Source: Flavobacterium macacae (GTDB lineage Bacteria; Bacteroidota; Bacteroidia; Flavobacteriales; Flavobacteriaceae). Taken from it: 64,000 nucleotides of DNA. A program made the position numbers and the translations under genes. Position 1 is the first letter of the stretch; each line of letters opens with the position of its first letter. The stretch spans positions 62,001-126,000 of the forward strand of contig NZ_RQVR01000011.1 of the NCBI RefSeq assembly GCF_003865365.1. The letters are read 5' to 3'. Shown piece after piece: positions 47,039-56,054 of this stretch. The notes beneath the pieces are model-generated. The model was not told the origin of the DNA, did no database searches, and saw only the letters and a list, made by a program, of their open reading frames with translations.

Positions 47039-48079
47039 TTGACACTAAAAAAAATCCTTGCTATATTTTCAGTACTTCTGGTACTTGGATTATCTATTTA
47101 TGGATATATGATTTACAAAAAAATCTTCTCGGCAAACACCAAGTTTGCTGAAAAAGAGGTTTTTATCTACATCCCGACAGATTCAGATTATGCAGAAGTA
47201 GAAAAAATTGTGGCGCCGTATATTGAAAATATGGACAATTTTAAAATGGTAGCTGAGAAAAAATCATATGTAACGAATGTAAAGGCGGGTAAGTTTTTGT
47301 TGAAAAATAATATGAACAACAATGATATCATCAATTCATTGCGCCAGCCGGTAGAGACAAAACTGGCGTTCAACAACCAAGAAAGATTAGAAGATTTTGC
47401 AGGAAGAATTGGTTCGCAAATTGAAGCTGACAGTACCTCTTTGATGAAAGCTTTTACTGATAAAAAGTTTTTAGAAGAAAACGGATTCACTGAAGAAAAC
47501 GTTTTGGCAATGTTTATCCCCAATTCGTATGACTTTTTCTGGAATACTTCAGCAGAAAAATTCCGTGAAAGAATGGCAAAAGAATACAGGAAATTCTGGA
47601 CTGCCGAAAGAAAAGCAAAAGCAGAAGTTCAAAAATTAACGCCGATCGAAGTTTCGATATTGGCTTCGATCGTTCATAAAGAAACGGTAAAAACAGACGA
47701 AAGGCCAAGAGTTGCAGGAGTTTACTTAAACAGGTTAAACAAGGGAATAAAATTAGAAGCAGATCCAACGGTAATTTACGCTGTAAAAAAATCGGAGAAT
47801 GATTTTGAAAGAGTAATTAAAAGAGTTTTATATAAAGATTTAGAAACCGTTTCTCCTTATAACACCTACAGAAATTTTGGTTTGCCTCCAGGACCGATCG
47901 CAATGCCGGATGTAACGGCAATTGATGCGGTTTTAAACCCTGAAAAGCACAATTATATTTTTTTCTGCGCCAGCGTAACTAATTTTGGATACCACGAATT
48001 TGCGGTAACTCCGGCACAGCACGAGGTCAACCGTCAAAAATATATTGCTTGGGTAAGCAAACAAGGAATTAAAAGATAG
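47039..48079 (+). CDS. mltG: Endolytic transglycosylase MltG
   Basis: MltG (346 aa) cleaves nascent glycan strands and sets their length. One N-terminal TM helix (about 5-25), a LysM-like region, and the YceG catalytic domain with the likely catalytic E215 (IVHKET), the LEADPTVIYA segment, and the motif TYRNFGLPPGPIAMP. The start is TTG at 47039; the only in-frame codon nearer the previous stop is ATT. It is 11 bases after the GNAT gene and two before the DUF2279 gene. Confidence 0.93.
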   Translation: MTLKKILAIFSVLLVLGLSIYGYMIYKKIFSANTKFAEKEVFIYIPTDSDYAEVEKIVAPYIENMDNFKMVAEKKSYVTNVKAGKFLLKNNMNNNDIINSLRQPVETKLAFNNQERLEDFAGRIGSQIEADSTSLMKAFTDKKFLEENGFTEENVLAMFIPNSYDFFWNTSAEKFRERMAKEYRKFWTAERKAKAEVQKLTPIEVSILASIVHKETVKTDERPRVAGVYLNRLNKGIKLEADPTVIYAVKKSENDFERVIKRVLYKDLETVSPYNTYRNFGLPPGPIAMPDVTAIDAVLNPEKHNYIFFCASVTNFGYHEFAVTPAQHEVNRQKYIAWVSKQGIKR

Positions 48080-48081
48080 TT

Positions 48082-48996
48082 TTGAAGTTACTTAAAATTT
48101 ATTTTCTCCTTTTAGTACTAACATTGTCAGATGGTGTGGCGCAAAATCGATTCCAAGATTTTCTCACGCCATCTGATTCGTTAAGAGTGGCCCGAAGAAA
48201 TACTGTGGTTCTTTTAGAAACGGTGGCTTTGGGCGGTGCTTTGGTTGGTTTGGATCAGCTTTGGTATAAAGATTATAAAAAATCTGATTTTCATTTTAAA
48301 AATGACAATACGCATTGGTTGCAGATGGACAAGGCCGGTCATGTGTATTCGTCTTACCATCTCGGCAGGTTTAGCGCAGAATTGCTTGACTGGAGCGGTG
48401 TTTCAAAGAAGGACCAGTTGATTTATGGCGCTACAACGGGTTTTGTGTTTTTAACAGCCGTTGAGGTTATGGACGGTTATTCTGCTGAATGGGGCTTTTC
48501 TTGGGGCGATGTTGTGGCAAACGCTTCCGGAACGGCTTTATATGTAGGTCAAGAATTGCTTTGGGACGAACAGCGCATCGTTCCGAAATTTTCGTTTCAC
48601 CAAACGCCTTATGCTGGCGCAAGACCTGAAGTTTTGGGTAATGGTTTATCAGAAGAAATTTTAAAAGATTATAACGGACAGACTTATTGGCTTTCGGTAA
48701 ATATGCATTCCTTTTTTAAGGAATCAAAAATACCGAAATGGCTGAATGTGGCAATCGGTTATGGAGCTGAAGGAATGTTGGGTGCAGAAGACGGTTTGAT
48801 AAACACCATTTTTCTTCCTGAAAAGGAACGGACGCGACAGTTTTATGTCAGTTTGGATTTAGATTTGACCAAAATTAAGACTGAAAACCACTTTTTAAAG
48901 ACCCTTTTTTCGGTTTTTAACTCCATTAAAGTTCCTGCTCCAACTTTAGAGTTCAGGGAGTTAGGCGGTCTAAAAGGACACTTAATCTATTTTTAG
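48082..48996 (+). CDS. DUF2279 family protein
   Basis: A 304-aa secreted or outer-membrane-associated protein of the DUF2279/YfiM type. The signal peptide (start TTG, read as MKLLKIYFLLLVLTLSDG) ends near VAQ. The family core includes MDKAGHVYSSYHLGRFS, GATTGFVFLTAVEVMDGYS and WGFSWGDVVANASG. The role is unknown; being two bases after mltG suggests envelope work. A non-ATG start again, like mltG. Confidence 0.85.
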   Translation: MKLLKIYFLLLVLTLSDGVAQNRFQDFLTPSDSLRVARRNTVVLLETVALGGALVGLDQLWYKDYKKSDFHFKNDNTHWLQMDKAGHVYSSYHLGRFSAELLDWSGVSKKDQLIYGATTGFVFLTAVEVMDGYSAEWGFSWGDVVANASGTALYVGQELLWDEQRIVPKFSFHQTPYAGARPEVLGNGLSEEILKDYNGQTYWLSVNMHSFFKESKIPKWLNVAIGYGAEGMLGAEDGLINTIFLPEKERTRQFYVSLDLDLTKIKTENHFLKTLFSVFNSIKVPAPTLEFRELGGLKGHLIYF

Positions 48997-49038
48997 AAAA
49001 GATTAACAGCCTGATTTTCAATATTATATTTTTTGTCG

Positions 49039-49046
49039 TATCTTTG
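49039..49046 (+). promoter_or_regulatory. Minus-7 box of the lysozyme-like gene
   Basis: TATCTTTG matches TAnnTTTG; the minus-33 element is weak (TTTT at 49015-49018). The downstream sequence CCTAGAAATTT (49050-49060) also occurs after the identical minus-7 box of the gene at 22166. Confidence 0.5.
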
Positions 49047-49093
49047 CCCCCTAGAAATTTCAAGATGGTGACAGTGCTTGAGAAATCCAATTT

Positions 49094-49735
49094 ATGATAA
49101 AAAAATGTTACTTTTTTGCGGGTCTGATCGTTTCAGTCGCATTTATTACTTTAGGTTTTACATCTAAAGAATCCGAAAAAAATTCTTGGTTTTATGTGGG
49201 AGAAGATGAAGAGATCATCTATACAGTCCCAACGCAAGATGAGTGTGAATACGTCAATCTGCAACTTCCTTTTACCGGCAAATCTTATACCGGCTTCAAA
49301 CAGGCAATCGCCATTCGAGAATCTCAAGGACAATACAAATTAATCAATACTTTTGGATACATGGGGAAATACCAATTTGGTGGTGCTGCCTTGCGTTCGA
49401 TTGGGATTAAAGATAAAAGAGATTTCCTAAACAATCCAAGGCTTCAAGAAAAAGCATTTAAAGCATTGCTATCCATTAACAAAGCGATGCTCGAAAATGA
49501 AATCGAGAAGTACGAGGGGAAAATTATCAATGGCATAAAAATTACCGAATCAGGTATTTTGGCTGCAGCACATTTAGGTGGTGCAGGTTCTGTGAAAAGC
49601 TATTTGAGAAGCAACGGGAAAAATAAGTTTAAGGATGGGTATGGCACTTCTTTAAAAAGCTATTTCAAGAAATTTGGAGGTTATGATACTTCACATATTG
49701 TTGCAAATATGAATGCAAAAGTGAAGTTAAACTAG
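49094..49735 (+). CDS. Secreted lysozyme-like (lytic transglycosylase-like) protein
   Basis: A 213-aa protein with an N-terminal signal or anchor segment (about residues 6-22). A lysozyme-like fold is suggested by AIAIRESQGQYKLINTFGYM (candidate catalytic E76), then GKYQFGGAALRSIG and ILAAAHLGGAGSVKSYL, as in flavobacterial peptidoglycan hydrolases. The predicted substrate is peptidoglycan. It stands alone with a promoter and terminator, next to the mltG group. It might be a phage-lysozyme-derived enzyme, but no phage genes are near. Confidence 0.75.
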   Translation: MIKKCYFFAGLIVSVAFITLGFTSKESEKNSWFYVGEDEEIIYTVPTQDECEYVNLQLPFTGKSYTGFKQAIAIRESQGQYKLINTFGYMGKYQFGGAALRSIGIKDKRDFLNNPRLQEKAFKALLSINKAMLENEIEKYEGKIINGIKITESGILAAAHLGGAGSVKSYLRSNGKNKFKDGYGTSLKSYFKKFGGYDTSHIVANMNAKVKLN

Positions 49736-49749
49736 GTTTTTATAATTCA

Positions 49750-49789
49750 AAAAAAAAGGAAGATTGATTTTATCAGTCTTCCTTTTTTT
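49750..49789 (+). terminator. Terminator after the lysozyme-like gene
   Basis: A-run, GGAAGATTGAT, loop TTT, ATCAGTCTTCC and a run of T. Symmetric enough to serve the convergent methyltransferase gene as well. Confidence 0.88.
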
Positions 49790-49818
49790 GTGGATTATTT
49801 TTTGGTTGTATTTTGAAA

Positions 49819-50535
49819 TTAATTCGTCTTATGAATGATAAAAATAGAAGGCCTGTTGTGTAAATCGACTTTGATTTTCTTCCAATCGGCAACTCTAAAA
49901 GTTTTGATGTATTCGGTTGGTAATGTAATGTCACAGGCAATACAAAGGTGCGTATTGGGCTGTAAAGCTTGCAGAATATCTTCTAATAATTTGTTGTTTC
50001 TGTAAGGAGTTTCAATAAAAAGTTGCGATTGGTTTTTGTCAGAAGATAATTTCTCTAAATTCTTTAAAGCTGTTTTTTTTTCTGATTTCTCAATAGGAAG
50101 ATAGCCGTTGAAAGCAAAACTCTGTCCGTTCATTCCAGAACCCATCAACGCCAGTAAAATGGAAGAAGGGCCAACCAGCGGTACCACCTGGATTCCTTTT
50201 TCGTGGGCAATTTTTACAATCGCCGCCCCAGGATCTGCAACGCCAGGACAACCTGCTTCTGACATCAGTCCCACGTTGATTCCTTGAAGGCAAGGCGCAA
50301 TCATTGTAGCGTGCTCTTTTGCGTCAGTATGTTTGTTTAACAAGCTGAGTTTTAAATCAGGCTGTTTCTTTTCAGGATGAACAATTTTGATTGATTTTCG
50401 GGCTGTTTTTTCGTTTTCAACAATATAGTAATCAATGAAATCAATGGCTCTTTTTACGGTTTGAGGCAAGACGTCCATCGGATCGCTTTCGCCAAGAGTT
50501 GTTGGGATTAAGTATAGTTTTCCTAAAGCTTTCAT
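49819..50535 (-). CDS. SAM-dependent methyltransferase, RsmI-like (tetrapyrrole methylase fold)
   Basis: A 238-aa methyltransferase of the RsmI/tetrapyrrole methylase fold. It begins GKLYLIPTTLGES, carries GLMSEAGCPGVADPGA and the family segment LVGPSSILLALMGSGMNG, and ends with the sheet region SIFIIHK. RsmI methylates the ribose of C1402 in 16S rRNA; this protein is shorter than E. coli RsmI and belongs to a related Bacteroidota group, so the target is not certain. It is 119 bases after the phosphatase gene on the same strand. Confidence 0.82.
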   Translation of the reverse strand: MKALGKLYLIPTTLGESDPMDVLPQTVKRAIDFIDYYIVENEKTARKSIKIVHPEKKQPDLKLSLLNKHTDAKEHATMIAPCLQGINVGLMSEAGCPGVADPGAAIVKIAHEKGIQVVPLVGPSSILLALMGSGMNGQSFAFNGYLPIEKSEKKTALKNLEKLSSDKNQSQLFIETPYRNNKLLEDILQALQPNTHLCIACDITLPTEYIKTFRVADWKKIKVDLHNRPSIFIIHKTN

Positions 50536-50654
50536 TGTAATTATTTCGTTTTATTAGAAATGTAAAAATAGGTATTCTAAAAACGACTGCGAAATTTTAT
50601 AAAAAATAAACCACAGATTCGCAGATTAATTTTAGGAGGATTAAAGTAGTGCTC

Positions 50655-51122
50655 TTAAAAATGTTTGGCAATCAATTTTTGCGCAATACTATCACAAGCT
50701 TCATCAAGCATTGCATACACATTAGCAAAGCCATTTTCAAGTCCGAAGTAAGGATCTGGAACGTCAACATTTTCGCCCGGAAATATTTCATTCAAAATCA
50801 TTTTGACTTTTGATTTTGCTTCAGAATTGGGAGCCAAAGAAATCACATCGCTGTAATTAGAACTGTCCATTACATAAATATAATGGTATTCTTCAAAATC
50901 TTTTTTGCTGAAATGTCTTCCGCGCTGGCAGGAAATGTCAAGCCCGTTGAGTTTGGCAATAGCAATAGAACGAGCATCGGGTTGTTTTCCAACGTGCCAA
51001 TTTCCGGTTCCGGCAGAATCTACAATGAATTTTTCTCTCGGAAGTTTAGACTGCAAAAGCCCTTCTGCCAAAGGAGAACGGCAGATATTTCCGAGACAGA
51101 CCATTAAGATTTTAACAGGCAT
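50655..51122 (-). CDS. Low-molecular-weight protein-tyrosine phosphatase
   Basis: A 155-aa LMW-PTP. The P-loop C9-X5-R15 (VCLGNICRSPLAEG) holds the nucleophile, and the general acid is the Asp in DVPDPYFG. Length is normal. It follows dnaA by 39 bases on the - strand and is probably cotranscribed. Substrates may be tyrosine kinases or arginine phosphate; there is no kinase nearby. Confidence 0.92.
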   Translation of the reverse strand: MPVKILMVCLGNICRSPLAEGLLQSKLPREKFIVDSAGTGNWHVGKQPDARSIAIAKLNGLDISCQRGRHFSKKDFEEYHYIYVMDSSNYSDVISLAPNSEAKSKVKMILNEIFPGENVDVPDPYFGLENGFANVYAMLDEACDSIAQKLIAKHF

Positions 51123-51161
51123 TTTTTGAGAATTTATGATCTTAGATTTTAAAATCTATAA

Positions 51162-52589
51162 TTATAAAGATAATTTCTTGTTTATATCGTCTACGAATTT
51201 CTTGAACTGTTTGTCAGTAGAAACCAAGTTGTCCACCGTTTTACAAGCGTGAAGTACGGTTGCGTGATCACGATCGCCAATTTGGGAGCCGATATTGGCC
51301 AGCGAAGCTTTGGTATATTTTTTTGCAAAAAACATTGCTAGCTGTCTCGCTTGCACCACATGGCGTTTTCTTGTTTTTGATTGTAATATGTCCAAGTCTA
51401 ATTGGAAATAATCAGATACTACTTTCTGGATATAATCGATTGAAATTTCGCGTTTTACATTTTTAACGAATTTCTCAACTACTTGTTTTGCCAATTCAAG
51501 CGTCACTTCTTTTTTATTGAAAGAAGATTGGGCGATCAATGAAATAATCGCGCCTTCTAATTCACGAACGTTTGACTTGATATTTCGCGCCACATATTCC
51601 AAAATTTCTTCTGGAACTTCAACGCCGTCACGATACAAGATGTTTTTCAAGATCGAAATTCTTGTTTCATAATCAGGCTGGTGCAATTCAGCAGAAAGTC
51701 CCCATTTAAAACGAGAAAGCAAACGCTGTTCAATATCTTGCATGTCTACAGGAGCCTTGTCAGAAGTCAAGATTACCTGTTTTCCGTTTTGGTGCAAATA
51801 GTTGAAAATATGGAAAAATACATCCTGGGTTCCGGTCTTTCCAGATAAAAATTGAACATCGTCTATAATAAGAACGTCAATCAATTGGTAAAAATGGATA
51901 AAATCGTTACGCGTATTTTTCTTTACAGACTCAATATATTGTTGCGTGAAAATTTCAGCAGAAATATAAAGTACCGTTTTTTCAGGATATTTATCTTTTA
52001 TTTCCACACCAATAGCATGTGCTAGGTGCGTTTTACCCAAACCAACTCCGCCAAAAATCAACAGCGGATTGAATGAAGTTCCTCCCGGTTTATTGGCTAC
52101 AGCCATACCGGCAGAACGCGCCAAACGGTTGGAATCACCTTCCAGAAAATTGTCAAAACTGTAATTTGCATTCAGTTGCGACTCGATTTTCACGTTTCTG
52201 ATTCCAGGAATAATAAAAGGATTTTTTAATTCTGGGTTTTTATTTTGCAATGGCACATCGACATCCTGTGGTTTTACAGGGCTTCTGTGGGCACTTGGCA
52301 ATTGTTCCGTAAACGGTTGTTTGTTGCCATAAGTGTTTTCCATTTTAATTTTATAAAGTAACTTTGCATTTTTACCAAGTTCTTTGGTCAAAGCGACTTT
52401 TAATAATTTAACATAATGTTCTTCGAGCCATTCGTAAAAGAATTTACTCGGAACTTGAATATACAAAGCGTTATCAGTTAGCTCAACCGATTTGATTGGT
52501 TCAAACCAAGTTTTATAAGCTTGGTCCTGAATATTGTCCTTTATAAATAATAGACAGTTTTCCCATACCGATTGCGCAGTTTTGTTCAT
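51162..52589 (-). CDS. dnaA: Chromosomal replication initiator DnaA
   Basis: DnaA (475 aa) binds DnaA boxes and opens oriC. Domain I begins MNKTAQSVWENCL; the AAA+ domain has Walker A FGGVGLGKTHLAHAIG and Walker B VLIIDDVQFL; domain IV carries the DNA-binding signature RHVVQARQLAMF and DRDHATVLHAC. ATG 52589 is preferred to the ATG at 52646, whose 19 extra residues do not look like DnaA. Upstream, 52590-52788 shows no cluster of DnaA boxes, so I do not place oriC here. Confidence 0.97.
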   Translation of the reverse strand: MNKTAQSVWENCLLFIKDNIQDQAYKTWFEPIKSVELTDNALYIQVPSKFFYEWLEEHYVKLLKVALTKELGKNAKLLYKIKMENTYGNKQPFTEQLPSAHRSPVKPQDVDVPLQNKNPELKNPFIIPGIRNVKIESQLNANYSFDNFLEGDSNRLARSAGMAVANKPGGTSFNPLLIFGGVGLGKTHLAHAIGVEIKDKYPEKTVLYISAEIFTQQYIESVKKNTRNDFIHFYQLIDVLIIDDVQFLSGKTGTQDVFFHIFNYLHQNGKQVILTSDKAPVDMQDIEQRLLSRFKWGLSAELHQPDYETRISILKNILYRDGVEVPEEILEYVARNIKSNVRELEGAIISLIAQSSFNKKEVTLELAKQVVEKFVKNVKREISIDYIQKVVSDYFQLDLDILQSKTRKRHVVQARQLAMFFAKKYTKASLANIGSQIGDRDHATVLHACKTVDNLVSTDKQFKKFVDDINKKLSL

Positions 52590-52788
52590 ATTATGAGCTA
52601 AATTATTATGTTTGTTAAAAGTAAATCCTACAAAAGAAAAGTACATCTTTTGTAACTTCTTTGGGAGAACAAATATGTGACAAAAATCTGTAAAAAAAAA
52701 TTAAATAGGGATTGATTTTATAAAAATATTGTTGTAAGTAGTTTCAGAAAATGACTACATTAATTTTAATGTAATAAGATAAAGCAAA

Positions 52789-53199
52789 ATGCGAGAATTT
52801 GAATTCAAAGTAAGAGTAAGATATGCAGAAACCGATCAAATGGCAGTCGTTTACCACGGAAATTATGCCCAATATTTTGAGATGGGACGCGTTGAATGGC
52901 TGAGAAACCTGGGGTTGTCATACAAATGGATGGAAGAAAACGGAATCATGCTTCCGGTAGTTTCCTTGACAATGAATTACAAAAAGCCGGCGCGGTATGA
53001 CGATTTGATTCGGGTAAAAACCATCTTTAAAAGCCAGACGTCTGTGAAGATAGAATTTGACTATGAGATATTCAATGAAAAGGATGAGTTATTAACAACG
53101 GGAACTTCAATGTTGGTTTTTGTGGATATGAAAACGGGCCGTCCCACGCTTCCGCCAAAGTATGTTTCTGAGAAACTTTTAACGTTTGTTGAAGATTGA
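52789..53199 (+). CDS. Acyl-CoA thioesterase (YbgC/FadM type hot-dog fold)
   Basis: A 136-aa hot-dog thioesterase. The YbgC/4-hydroxybenzoyl-CoA thioesterase signature is at the N-terminus, RYAETDQMAVVYHGNYAQYF, with the catalytic Asp in ETDQM. It hydrolyses acyl-CoA thioesters; chain preference is unknown. Divergent from dnaA across 199 bases, and convergent with the YigZ gene. Confidence 0.9.
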   Translation: MREFEFKVRVRYAETDQMAVVYHGNYAQYFEMGRVEWLRNLGLSYKWMEENGIMLPVVSLTMNYKKPARYDDLIRVKTIFKSQTSVKIEFDYEIFNEKDELLTTGTSMLVFVDMKTGRPTLPPKYVSEKLLTFVED

Positions 53200-53222
53200 T
53201 ATAGAATTCGCAAAATTGGAAT

Positions 53223-53834
53223 TTATTCTTTCCTTTTAATGTCAATTTCGTATAAATTAGAAAAAATGTCGAATATCATTTCGGCATTTTTTTTTCGGGT
53301 CTTGATTTCAATTTCACAACTCATTTCCATCTTTTGTGACACAATATCCAAGTTTTTTTCTTTGATCACTCGCATCACTTTATTCATGTTTTTATAGTCA
53401 AACTTGATGATGTAATGAATGTCGATTGTTTTTTCGACAATTTCAGATGTCTCCAAGGCCATTTGCGCCCCTGTTTTATACGCAGAGATCAATCCGCCGA
53501 CACCTAACTTGATTCCGCCAAAATAACGCACTACAACAACCAAGACATTAGTAACGTCAAAAGACTGGATTTGTCCGTAAATCGGCATTCCGGCAGAATT
53601 AGAAGGTTCGCCATCGTCATTTGCCCTAAAATAAATTTTTTCAGTACCAATTTGAAATGCATAACACCAATGCCTTGCCGAATTATGCTGTTTTCGTAAA
53701 TCTTCTAAAATGGTTTTTGCTTCATCTTCGGAAGAAATAGGGTAGGCGTAACCAAAAAATTTGCTGTTTTTTTCTTTGTATAAAACTTCTTCGCTAGGAA
53801 AATCTAACGTTCTGTAGGTATCTTTTATTTCCAA
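53223..53834 (-). CDS. YigZ/IMPACT family protein
   Basis: A 203-aa protein of the YigZ/IMPACT family. The N-terminal domain carries the signature FRANDDGEPSNSAGMPIYGQ and VVVRYFGGIKLGVGGL; the C-terminal domain (about 135-200) is of the DUF1949 type. The eukaryotic relative IMPACT regulates GCN2; the bacterial function is unclear. It starts three bases after the HAD gene, the last gene of ribD-HAD-YigZ. Confidence 0.92.
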   Translation of the reverse strand: MEIKDTYRTLDFPSEEVLYKEKNSKFFGYAYPISSEDEAKTILEDLRKQHNSARHWCYAFQIGTEKIYFRANDDGEPSNSAGMPIYGQIQSFDVTNVLVVVVRYFGGIKLGVGGLISAYKTGAQMALETSEIVEKTIDIHYIIKFDYKNMNKVMRVIKEKNLDIVSQKMEMSCEIEIKTRKKNAEMIFDIFSNLYEIDIKRKE

Positions 53835-53837
53835 AAT

Positions 53838-54446
53838 CTAAAGCGGGATAATTTTTTTATCGAACAAATCTACAACATCTTCTTCGCCAACCTGCAAATT
53901 CCAGACTTTAAAACCTAAACTTTCGGCCACATCGGTGTTTGCTTTTTTGTCGTCCACAAACAAAGTGCGTTTTACCTGCAGTTCGTGTTTGTTGATAATA
54001 TAATTAAAAGCTTCGGGTTCTGGTTTTCTTTGGCCAATTTCAAAAGAGAAATACACTTTTTCAAAACATTGGTAAAAATCACGGCTGAACGATTCGCCAA
54101 CCATATTTTCAAATTGCTCTACGTGAATTGCATCGGTATTGCTCAAAAGAAAAAGCTGGTAGCTGTGCGAAAGATTTTGAAGGAATTCCAGTCGATATAA
54201 AGGAAAGTCAATAAGCACTTTGCTCCAGGCGGTTTTTATTTCTTCTAAAGAAGCTTGGGGAATGTATTTCTGGATGCCTTTTAAAAAGTCTTGTTCTGAA
54301 ATTTTTCCTTTTTCAAATTTATAATTGAGTTTGTCTAAATCGTCGTTCCATGCTGTAAGGCCAAGCGATTTCATCGCATCTTCCATCGCCTTGAAATCGA
54401 TATTTATGAAAATATCTCCAAAATCAAAAATTATCGTGTTAATCAT
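53838..54446 (-). CDS. HAD superfamily hydrolase
   Basis: A 202-aa HAD-like phosphatase. Motif I is modified: IIFDFGDIFINID has the nucleophile Asp (DFG) and an Asp three residues on in place of the more frequent D-x-D spacing. Motif II is LLSNTD, motif III a Lys in GQRKPEPEAF, and motif IV LFVDDKKAN. A cap lies between motifs I and II. It overlaps the end of ribD by eight bases, so translation is probably coupled. It could be a sugar-phosphate or nucleotide phosphatase; a flavin-intermediate phosphatase is an attractive guess from ribD context, nothing more. Confidence 0.82.
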   Translation of the reverse strand: MINTIIFDFGDIFINIDFKAMEDAMKSLGLTAWNDDLDKLNYKFEKGKISEQDFLKGIQKYIPQASLEEIKTAWSKVLIDFPLYRLEFLQNLSHSYQLFLLSNTDAIHVEQFENMVGESFSRDFYQCFEKVYFSFEIGQRKPEPEAFNYIINKHELQVKRTLFVDDKKANTDVAESLGFKVWNLQVGEEDVVDLFDKKIIPL

Positions 54447-55482
54447 AGTTCTTGAAAATTAGAAGTTCGTCATTCAAAATGGCTTCTTTGGAAACCAAAT
54501 TTCCTTTTAAATCAGGAGATTTTGTTCCGTTTGCAAAAGAATTTTTTCCTTTAAAAATTCGTGCTTCGTCCCAAAGATTGGCATCAATAAAAGTCTGCAA
54601 CGTCTTTTTTCCACCTTCAATAATAACCGATTGGATGTTGTTTTTATACAAAATTTCCAAAACGGAAAAAGGCAGGTTACTATCAAAGATAGCATTTTCA
54701 AAGAAAATATGGGATGAATTTTCTAAATTTTCCTGTTCAGTAATGATGATTGTTTTGATTTTATTGTCTTTTACGAAATAATCTTCCGAGATTTTTCCGG
54801 TTCGGTCTAAAACAATTCTTGTCGGATTATTTCCTTTCCAATCACGCGCGTCCAACTTGGGATTGTCCTCTAAAACCGTTTTAGTCCCTACCAAAATCGC
54901 CTGTTCTTGCGTTCGCCATTTGTGAACCAATTGACGCGAAAATGCATTGGTAATCCAGACCGGTTTTTTTTCTTCCTTATATGTCGGGCTCAAAAATCCG
55001 TCTTGACTTTCGGCCCATTTTAAAATCACAAAAGGTCTCTTTTTTTGATGGAATGTAAAAAAACGCTTGTTCAGTTCGTTGCATTCGGCTTCTAAAATAC
55101 CGAGTGTTACATTTCGTCCGGCTTCCATCAATTTTTTGATTCCGTTTCCAGAAACTTTTGCAAACGGATCAACTGTGCCAATCACGACATTTGGAATTTT
55201 ATTTGCAATAATCAAATCACAACACGGTGGCGTTTTTCCAAAATGACTGCACGGTTCCAAACTGACGTAAATCGTCGATTTTGAAAGCAATGATTTGTCT
55301 TTTACCGAATTTACGGCATTGACTTCCGCGTGGGGTTCGCCAGCTTTTCGGTGCCAACCTTCGCCAATAATTTTTCCGTCGCAAACAATTACGCTTCCCA
55401 CCAATGGATTTGGATAGGTCGTTCCCAAGCCATTTTTGGCAAGTTCAATGCATCGTTTTATGTATTTTTCGTGTATCTTCAC
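54439..55482 (-). CDS. ribD: Bifunctional riboflavin biosynthesis protein RibD
   Basis: RibD (347 aa): pyrimidine deaminase plus reductase, steps two and three of riboflavin synthesis. The deaminase zinc site is HAEVNAV and EPCSHFGKTPPCC. The reductase domain (about 150-347) includes KWAESQDGF and SVIIEGGKKTL. The frame runs back to 55566, but KIHEKYIKRCIELA is the normal N-terminus, so GTG 55482 is taken. TATTTTTG at 55494-55487 just upstream would make the mRNA nearly leaderless. Divergent from a GNAT gene 27 bases away. No FMN riboswitch was seen. Confidence 0.92.
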   Translation of the reverse strand: MKIHEKYIKRCIELAKNGLGTTYPNPLVGSVIVCDGKIIGEGWHRKAGEPHAEVNAVNSVKDKSLLSKSTIYVSLEPCSHFGKTPPCCDLIIANKIPNVVIGTVDPFAKVSGNGIKKLMEAGRNVTLGILEAECNELNKRFFTFHQKKRPFVILKWAESQDGFLSPTYKEEKKPVWITNAFSRQLVHKWRTQEQAILVGTKTVLEDNPKLDARDWKGNNPTRIVLDRTGKISEDYFVKDNKIKTIIITEQENLENSSHIFFENAIFDSNLPFSVLEILYKNNIQSVIIEGGKKTLQTFIDANLWDEARIFKGKNSFANGTKSPDLKGNLVSKEAILNDELLIFKNYD

Positions 55483-55509
55483 ATCACAAAAATACCTTTT
55501 TCTGTCAAA

Positions 55510-55995
55510 ATGAATGCGATAATTATTAGAGAAATCCAAAAGACTGACAATGTTGCGATTGCCCAAGTGATTCGTGATGTTTTAATCGAACACAATGTTC
55601 CAAAAGTAGGAACGGCTTACGCTGATCTGTCACTTGATTTTATGTTTGAAAACTATGCAACAGAAAAATCAGTTTATTTTGTGGTGGAAATGGAGGGGAA
55701 AATTATTGGTGGCGCCGGAATTGCTCCGCTAGAAAATGGTCCGAAAGAAATCTGCGAACTTCAGAAAATGTATTTTCTGTCCGAAGCGCGAGGTCTGGGA
55801 TTGGGTGCCAAATTAATGGAAGTTTGTCTGGAAAAAGCACGCCAATTCGAATTCAAAAAATGCTATTTAGAAACAATGCCTTATATGGCAAAGGCTCAAA
55901 ATTTATATAAAAAATCAGGCTTTGAATATTTAGAAAAACCTCTGGGAAATACAGGCCACAATGCTTGTCCGGTTTGGATGCTTAAAAAATTATAA
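55510..55995 (+). CDS. GNAT family N-acetyltransferase
   Basis: A 161-aa GNAT enzyme. It begins MNAIIIREIQKTDNVAIAQV; the acetyl-CoA loop is EARGLGLGAKLME and motif B is KAQNLYKKSGFEYLEKPLG. ATG 55510 is chosen because the frame upstream runs antisense through ribD. Substrate unknown. It lies 59 bases before prmC on the same strand. Confidence 0.88.
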   Translation: MNAIIIREIQKTDNVAIAQVIRDVLIEHNVPKVGTAYADLSLDFMFENYATEKSVYFVVEMEGKIIGGAGIAPLENGPKEICELQKMYFLSEARGLGLGAKLMEVCLEKARQFEFKKCYLETMPYMAKAQNLYKKSGFEYLEKPLGNTGHNACPVWMLKKL

Positions 55996-56054
55996 CTTTC
56001 AAATTTCAAATTTCCACTTAAATCATATTGTTCAAAACCCATAATCCAAAAAAA

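Noticed and set aside
52590..52788. Gap upstream of dnaA as oriC
   Set aside because: No TTATCCACA-type boxes are visible; only an AT-rich promoter region.
55330..55509. 60-residue N-terminal extension of the GNAT protein
   Set aside because: It runs antisense through ribD; the GNAT fold begins at ATG 55510.
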